Assembly (NCBI GenBank): GCA_022225965.2
Contig: JAKJXP020000062.1
Span: forward strand, 62,001 to 126,000
Reading direction: 5' to 3'
Length of the DNA: 64,000 bases
From: Diatrype stigma
Taxonomy: Eukaryota; Ascomycota; Sordariomycetes; Xylariales; Diatrypaceae
The notes beneath the pieces are model-generated. The model was not told the DNA's origin and did no database searches. It was given only the letters and a program-made list of their open reading frames with translations. Positions 59,139 through 64,000 of the stretch are shown here, in pieces; the first letter of the stretch is position 1; each line of letters begins with the position of its first letter. The translations under genes and the position numbers were made by a program.

Positions 59139-61074
59139 TCGCAACATGGACATGGTGAGGTGACATGCTGGGCTGGGCCGGCCGGCTTGGCTGACTGACT
59201 GGGCCGGTGGCTGCTGCATCCAGGATTCCAGGCGACTCCACAGGACGGGCGGTAGGTCGGAACCGGCTAGGGCAGACAGATATACATATGCATGCACCTT
59301 GCGGAGATCAATTGCTTATAGATCCCTACCGGCTTTGCAGCCCAGCCCGCATCGAGCCTCTCGCGGAGTATTGCAGGATCCGTAGTAGATCCACGGAAGA
59401 ACTGATAGGTACTTGTAAGTTCGGCCGTCAGCATATCAGGTGGAACAACTTTCTTTGTTGGTCCTGCGTGTTGGCCGTTAGCCTGTATGTGTATGAGTAG
59501 CACGCCTGGTTCGATGAACCGGTAGTAGTGGTTTTCGTCGCCCTTTCGATAACCCGCGCACCTTCGCACCCGCCATTTGCCATTTGCCATTTGCAACATT
59601 AGAATTTGCTATCGGCAGGGGCTCCCGCAGGCGCGGCGGCCCACGTCAGCGAAATGGGGATGGGGGATCCGGGTACAAGAAGCCGCCCTTTCATCAAAGA
59701 TGCTCAGACGAAGCGTCCCGGCTGGCTAGAAACAAAATGCATGCACAGAGCGGGCGGGCAACCTTAGGTTAGGACCTATTGGGCCATCAACAATTCGGGC
59801 ATTGGCAGTCAGGATATGCGGTTGGCAGGCAATTCTAGCTGAACTTTTAACATGTGAAAATGCTTACATACATATGCACATGTAGATTGTGTGTGAACTC
59901 GATCGTGTAAGTGACGCCGTCTAGATAAGTGGTCCGTGCTATGACCAATCCCCCTGTTCTCCTCGACGATCGATAGGGGGGTAGATAACAGCGATATACC
60001 TGCCATGCCACTACGTATATCATGATGTCACTAGTAGTCCCTTGGAAAGTTGGTGGTCCTATCTGCACTTGGTGCATACTATTATACTGAAACCCGGAGA
60101 ATTCTCTTATAAATTACAATATTGATGCCAATGGTCAAATCATGGCGCAACTGGGGCCCAAAAGGTTGAGGGTGAAGTTCGGAGGATGATCCATCCCACT
60201 ATCGCTTGGCAGCTCAATATCTGTGATTCTACCAACCGGCCCCAGGGCAGGGGGTCCCGTTGTTCGAGTTGGCGGTTCGAGATATTCTCTGATGGATCCC
60301 TGCCCTTCTTTATAGAGATTCTAGCCAGGATGGGGGAATCCAGAATGTCGCACCACCGACCGTCCAGCCATTCTCGATACATGGCACCACGCGACACAGC
60401 GAACACCCACCGGTCAACCGGTGACGATACACGGACGATGTGCCACGCTCGCTGTAATACTCGCTTTAGTTAGTTATGATTTGTGTTTTAAAGTCTTGGA
60501 TCTTCCATGTCCATGACAAGGATTGGAGTGTGGTGATATCTAATTCGTATAATCCCCACGATATATCACTGCCCTGTATACGAGCTATTCATCTAGTCTA
60601 CCCTGCATTCCCCGTCCCGCCCGATAATATGTTGAGAACCTCGAGAGTAATGCTGCAATACGTGTAGCACCTAAGCTTGAGACAGCCCTCTTCTAAGCAG
60701 TTGGCCGTCTCAAGCTCGGATCGGAACGAGGGTAGCCTTTGGGTGGAAGTACTTGTGAGCAACCCAATGCAAACCAGACGTGTTGATACCGGAACTATAT
60801 ACAAAGGGGTCAAAATAGGAGTATTGCCAATAACGTCTGAAATATAAAGATATATACAGAGAGTTCCTGGCATTGGCACCCATCCAGCCCTTCTAGGTAG
60901 TTACTGACCCTATCTTACTAGCAGAATTGCCAGCGAAGATACATACACTTCGTAGGATATATGACATTTCATAAGGCCATGCCGAGTCGCCACTGATGAA
61001 AAATATGTTGGGTGCCTACTCGTATCCCGCATTTACGGATGGAGTACCCGGGTTTGTGGCGTATAATATGGAAT

Positions 61075-64000
61075 CAGGGTATCAAGCAACGCAACCTGTA
61101 CAACGTAATGTCCACCATTTGGTAGACACCATCCTTTGCAATCCATCCATTCGGGATTTTTCGAAATTGCGCAACCTGCAATGCAATTCACGATAATTTC
61201 CCTTGGTTACGCAATTAATAACAGGTTATAATGGCTAATAAGATCCATTATTAGTGTTTTTTTATAAAATATATAGGCATATTAATAAGTAACTAATATA
61301 TATCGCTATAACGGAAAATAATAAAGGTTAAGCATTAAGCTTAAGCCTAATAATATTATTTTTAAAAGCGTTCTTGCGTTGGCTTTTTTTCCGGGCCCCT
61401 TAATATCCTTTGGATTTTCCGATTATTTTATCGATTATTTTATAATGGCTTTAATTTTAAAAGATACTAATAGCGGTATTTTTAGCGGTATCGATTTAAA
61501 TGCTACCATTTTTAAATAAATCCTTCGATTTCGACCAACAATTAAATCCCATTTCGATATTTTTACCGACGATTTTATTTTCGAATTGCGATTAATCGAA
61601 AAGTTCCTTGGTTATATTTTTTCGAAAGGCGTTAGGCCATATACCGAATAATTCTGGCTTTTCGAATACGATATATTAAATTTTAATGGCAAATGCTTTT
61701 GGATATATAAGATATGCTTTAAATAAAACGCTTATAAGGTTGGCCATTTTATATACCGTAAAACGCAAAATTATATAAATCATTTATATAACGTACATAA
61801 TATTTCCGCGTTATCCGGGGCGACGAAGTTTCGATTACAAAAAAAGAAAGAATTCCGTACGTCGAGGGAATCTTTATAATTCTTTTTCATTACGAATTAT
61901 TTTGGGTTAAATCCCGATGTTCCTTATGAATAGGCAATTGCGAATAACCTATTAAAAAGCTTTAATAAACGGGAATTTAAACGGCTATTAATTAATTAAA
62001 TTATTAAATAAAACCATTTCTTTCGAATTACTAAAAAATCCGGGTTTCGTAAAATTTTCGAATACTTAAATCCTTTAGTTAAAAATTAATAAGCTTATAT
62101 TTCCCGAATTACAGTTTATAACATAATAATTAAAGCATTTTATTAAAGCAAAAGCGTTATCGTTAAAGCTTTATAAAAAATTTTCGGCTTAATTTATTTA
62201 GCCTTTAATAAATGGCGTTCGAAAAATCGTTATTTTTTATATAATATATATTATTTCTTTAGAAATAAAAATAACCTATTTACAAAGTTTGTTTTCGGCT
62301 TATCCGAATTTGCCTTTCGTTATATAAGCGCTAACGTTGCCAAAGAAATTATTAAATTAATCGAAGCTTACGAAATCCCGAAAGAAAAAATCGGCTATTT
62401 TATATTTAATAACGCGGCTATAAATGATATAGCGATAAATATAATCGAAAAGGAAATGGGATTCGATAAGCGCTTGCGGCGGGGCCGTTACGTCGGATAT
62501 ATTTTTAATTTAACTATAAAGGCTTTATTATTTAGGCACAATATAAAAGCGTTTAAAGCAAAAATTAACGGCAAAGAAACATTAATAAAAATTAAATACG
62601 AATTTTAACAAAAAAAAGATTCCGTTAGTAAATTCCATAATATCGTTATTTATATATATCGTTTTAATAAATTAATTAATATGCTTCGCCATATATAACG
62701 ATCTTTATTTATTACGAATATTTCGAATTAATCTTTTAATAAAATCCTCGATATTATTTTCGATAACGTTATATGCTGGCTTTCGTAATATTACATAATT
62801 AAACGCGCCTTTATTTTTCGGTTTGTTTTTAATATTTTAATTCCTAAGTTTCGCCGCAAATGGAATGCCGAAAATCGTATACGATCGGGCCGAATTAAAA
62901 AAGGTATTAAGGAACCTGTTATCCTTTAAGTTAGATTTTAATTAATAAATTACGATTAAAGGATTTTCGGGTTTATTTTAAAAATCCTTTATTTTTTCGA
63001 AATGGCTACAAAAAGGCTTAAAAACGATAGCATTCGGCGTATGCGGAAAAAACAAATTATCCGTTCTTTCAGTAATATATGGGATATTTTTTTTATATAC
63101 GAATAGCTATTATTAAAGCTTAAACAATTTAAAATTCGCATTATCGAATTTTCGGATTCGAAATTTATTGCCGTTAACGTTAATTTAATTTAAATAAAGC
63201 TGGATTAATATTATAATATCCTTAATAAAACCTTTATTTATTATATTGCTATTGCTTTTTATTTCGCCCGTCGATAAAAATAAATAAAAGGCATTTAAAA
63301 CGAACGGCCCGAATAAATTAAAAAGGCAAAAGCAATTATTAAAAAAATATAAAATAATAATTACTTCTTTAAAAGGGCCCTTTTAAAAGCAACCTCCGAA
63401 TTCGTTATATAACAAATATAACCCATTAACGAATTTAACGAATATATCGAAAGCTTATAATTCGGTAACGCAACGGTTTTACGTAAAGGCCGCAGTTTTA
63501 ATAATAATTTCGATAAATACGCGGCATAATATAACGACATATATCCAAACGATAAATACGTTAAAAATTTTATTGCATATTAAAAAACGAAGCAATATAA
63601 ATACCTACGTTTATTCGAAATGGCATTTAATTTTTTTATAATATAAACCATATCCGTTAAATACGAATAGCTTTTTTCGATTATAAGCAATATAATTACC
63701 GACTTACGGAATTAGCTTAAAATAAGTACGATCGAAATATGCTAAATCCTTCGATCGTAATATCGAACAGGCCTATTCGATATTTTCGATTCATCGTTAA
63801 TATCGGCTATTAAAAAAAAAAAGCTTTACGGATCGAAAGAATAAACGATAACGAACTTATTAAATAAGCATTAACTTGGATTAATATTATTATTAAGCCC
63901 GAATTAAAAATAATAGATTCGATAAATATAAATACCGAATAAACAATGCCGAAAATAACCCTTGCAATCCCTTTTATAGCCTTATTTTCCGCCGTTTTTA
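61075..64000 (+). mobile_element. RIP-degraded hAT DNA transposon, left end, runs off right edge
   Basis: Starts CAGGGTATCAAGCAACGCAA at 61075; the first ~165 bases align with the left end of the MITE at 10226 including the shared palindrome TTGCGCAA (61167). Inside, plus-strand translation gives, with TAA stops at former CAA codons, a BED-type finger at ~61650-61805 (KCFWIYKICFK...NHLYNVHN), the hAT catalytic region at ~62200-62610 (GLSEFAFRYISANVAKEII, KIGYFIFNNAAINDIA, RRGRYVGYIFNLTIKALL) and the C-terminal dimerisation region at ~63610-63775 (FEMAFNFF, SVKYE.LFSIISNIITDLRN). The Asp expected before the NA pair reads Asn, consistent with a TpG to TpA change. The right end lies outside the window. 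Non-functional copy. Confidence 0.9.
61650..63775 (+). pseudogene. hAT transposase relic (BED, catalytic core, hATC)
   Basis: Coding relic within the element at 61075, with the three expected domains in the right order and a total of ~700 codons, the normal size of a fungal hAT transposase. Many TAA stops and Cys-to-Tyr, Thr-to-Ile, Asp-to-Asn changes are those produced by C-to-T changes on either strand. Cannot be translated. Confidence 0.85.

Larger units (their letters stand above)
56528..61074. other. Gene-poor intergenic region before the hAT element
   Basis: Short frames only on either strand; the longest (58545-58943) has simple-repeat composition and no features. Two tandem repeats listed separately. 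Confidence 0.4.

Overview
The window looks like a chromosome segment of a filamentous ascomycete (Pezizomycotina, probably Sordariomycetes). Evidence: short GT-AG introns (about 54-240 bp) in most genes, fungal-specific families (Sts1/Cut8, Fig1-like, fungal NLR with esterase-type N-terminus, DUF952, AN1 finger), and two A+T-rich blocks whose decay (CpA/TpG lost to TpA, old CAA codons read as TAA) is the signature of RIP. No prokaryotic, rRNA or convincing tRNA gene was seen.

Layout. 1-1.9 kb: 5' part of a long Ser/Lys-rich protein gene on the minus strand that runs off the left edge. 2.9-6.4 kb: two-exon ankyrin-repeat gene, convergent with (7-11.4 kb, minus) an NLR-type receptor gene (esterase-like domain, NB-ARC, TPR). 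The NLR is broken in its N-terminal domain by a frameshift and by a 597-bp hAT-type MITE with perfect 20-bp inverted repeats and a perfect 8-bp target duplication. 12-17.7 kb: a two-TM protein, a Fig1-like four-TM protein and a secreted zinc metallopeptidase.

18.5-31.4 kb: one RIP-degraded block bounded by matching inverted repeats (30/33 identical, differences all transitions), i.e. a ~12.9-kb DNA element. It still shows a long minus-strand transposase-like relic and at least two plus-strand relic frames.

31.4-61 kb: gene-sparse euchromatic DNA with housekeeping-type genes: Sts1/Cut8 proteasome tether (with a short first exon), a four-exon 997-aa unknown protein, a Ser-rich 191-aa protein, a DUF952 protein, a TACC/Slk19-like coiled-coil protein, an alpha/beta hydrolase and a 72-aa AN1 zinc finger protein. 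Intergenic DNA is rich in microsatellites and a recurring TACCTAGGTA-like palindrome.

61.1-64 kb: left end of a full-length, RIP-degraded hAT transposon (BED finger, catalytic core, hATC dimerisation region recognisable). Its terminal ~165 bp match the left end of the MITE in the NLR gene, so the window holds both the non-autonomous insertion and a member of its likely parental family.

Two long coding regions here (the left-edge gene and the joined exons of several genes) were worked out by hand translation; splice sites are inferred from GT-AG consensus and frame continuity, not from transcripts.
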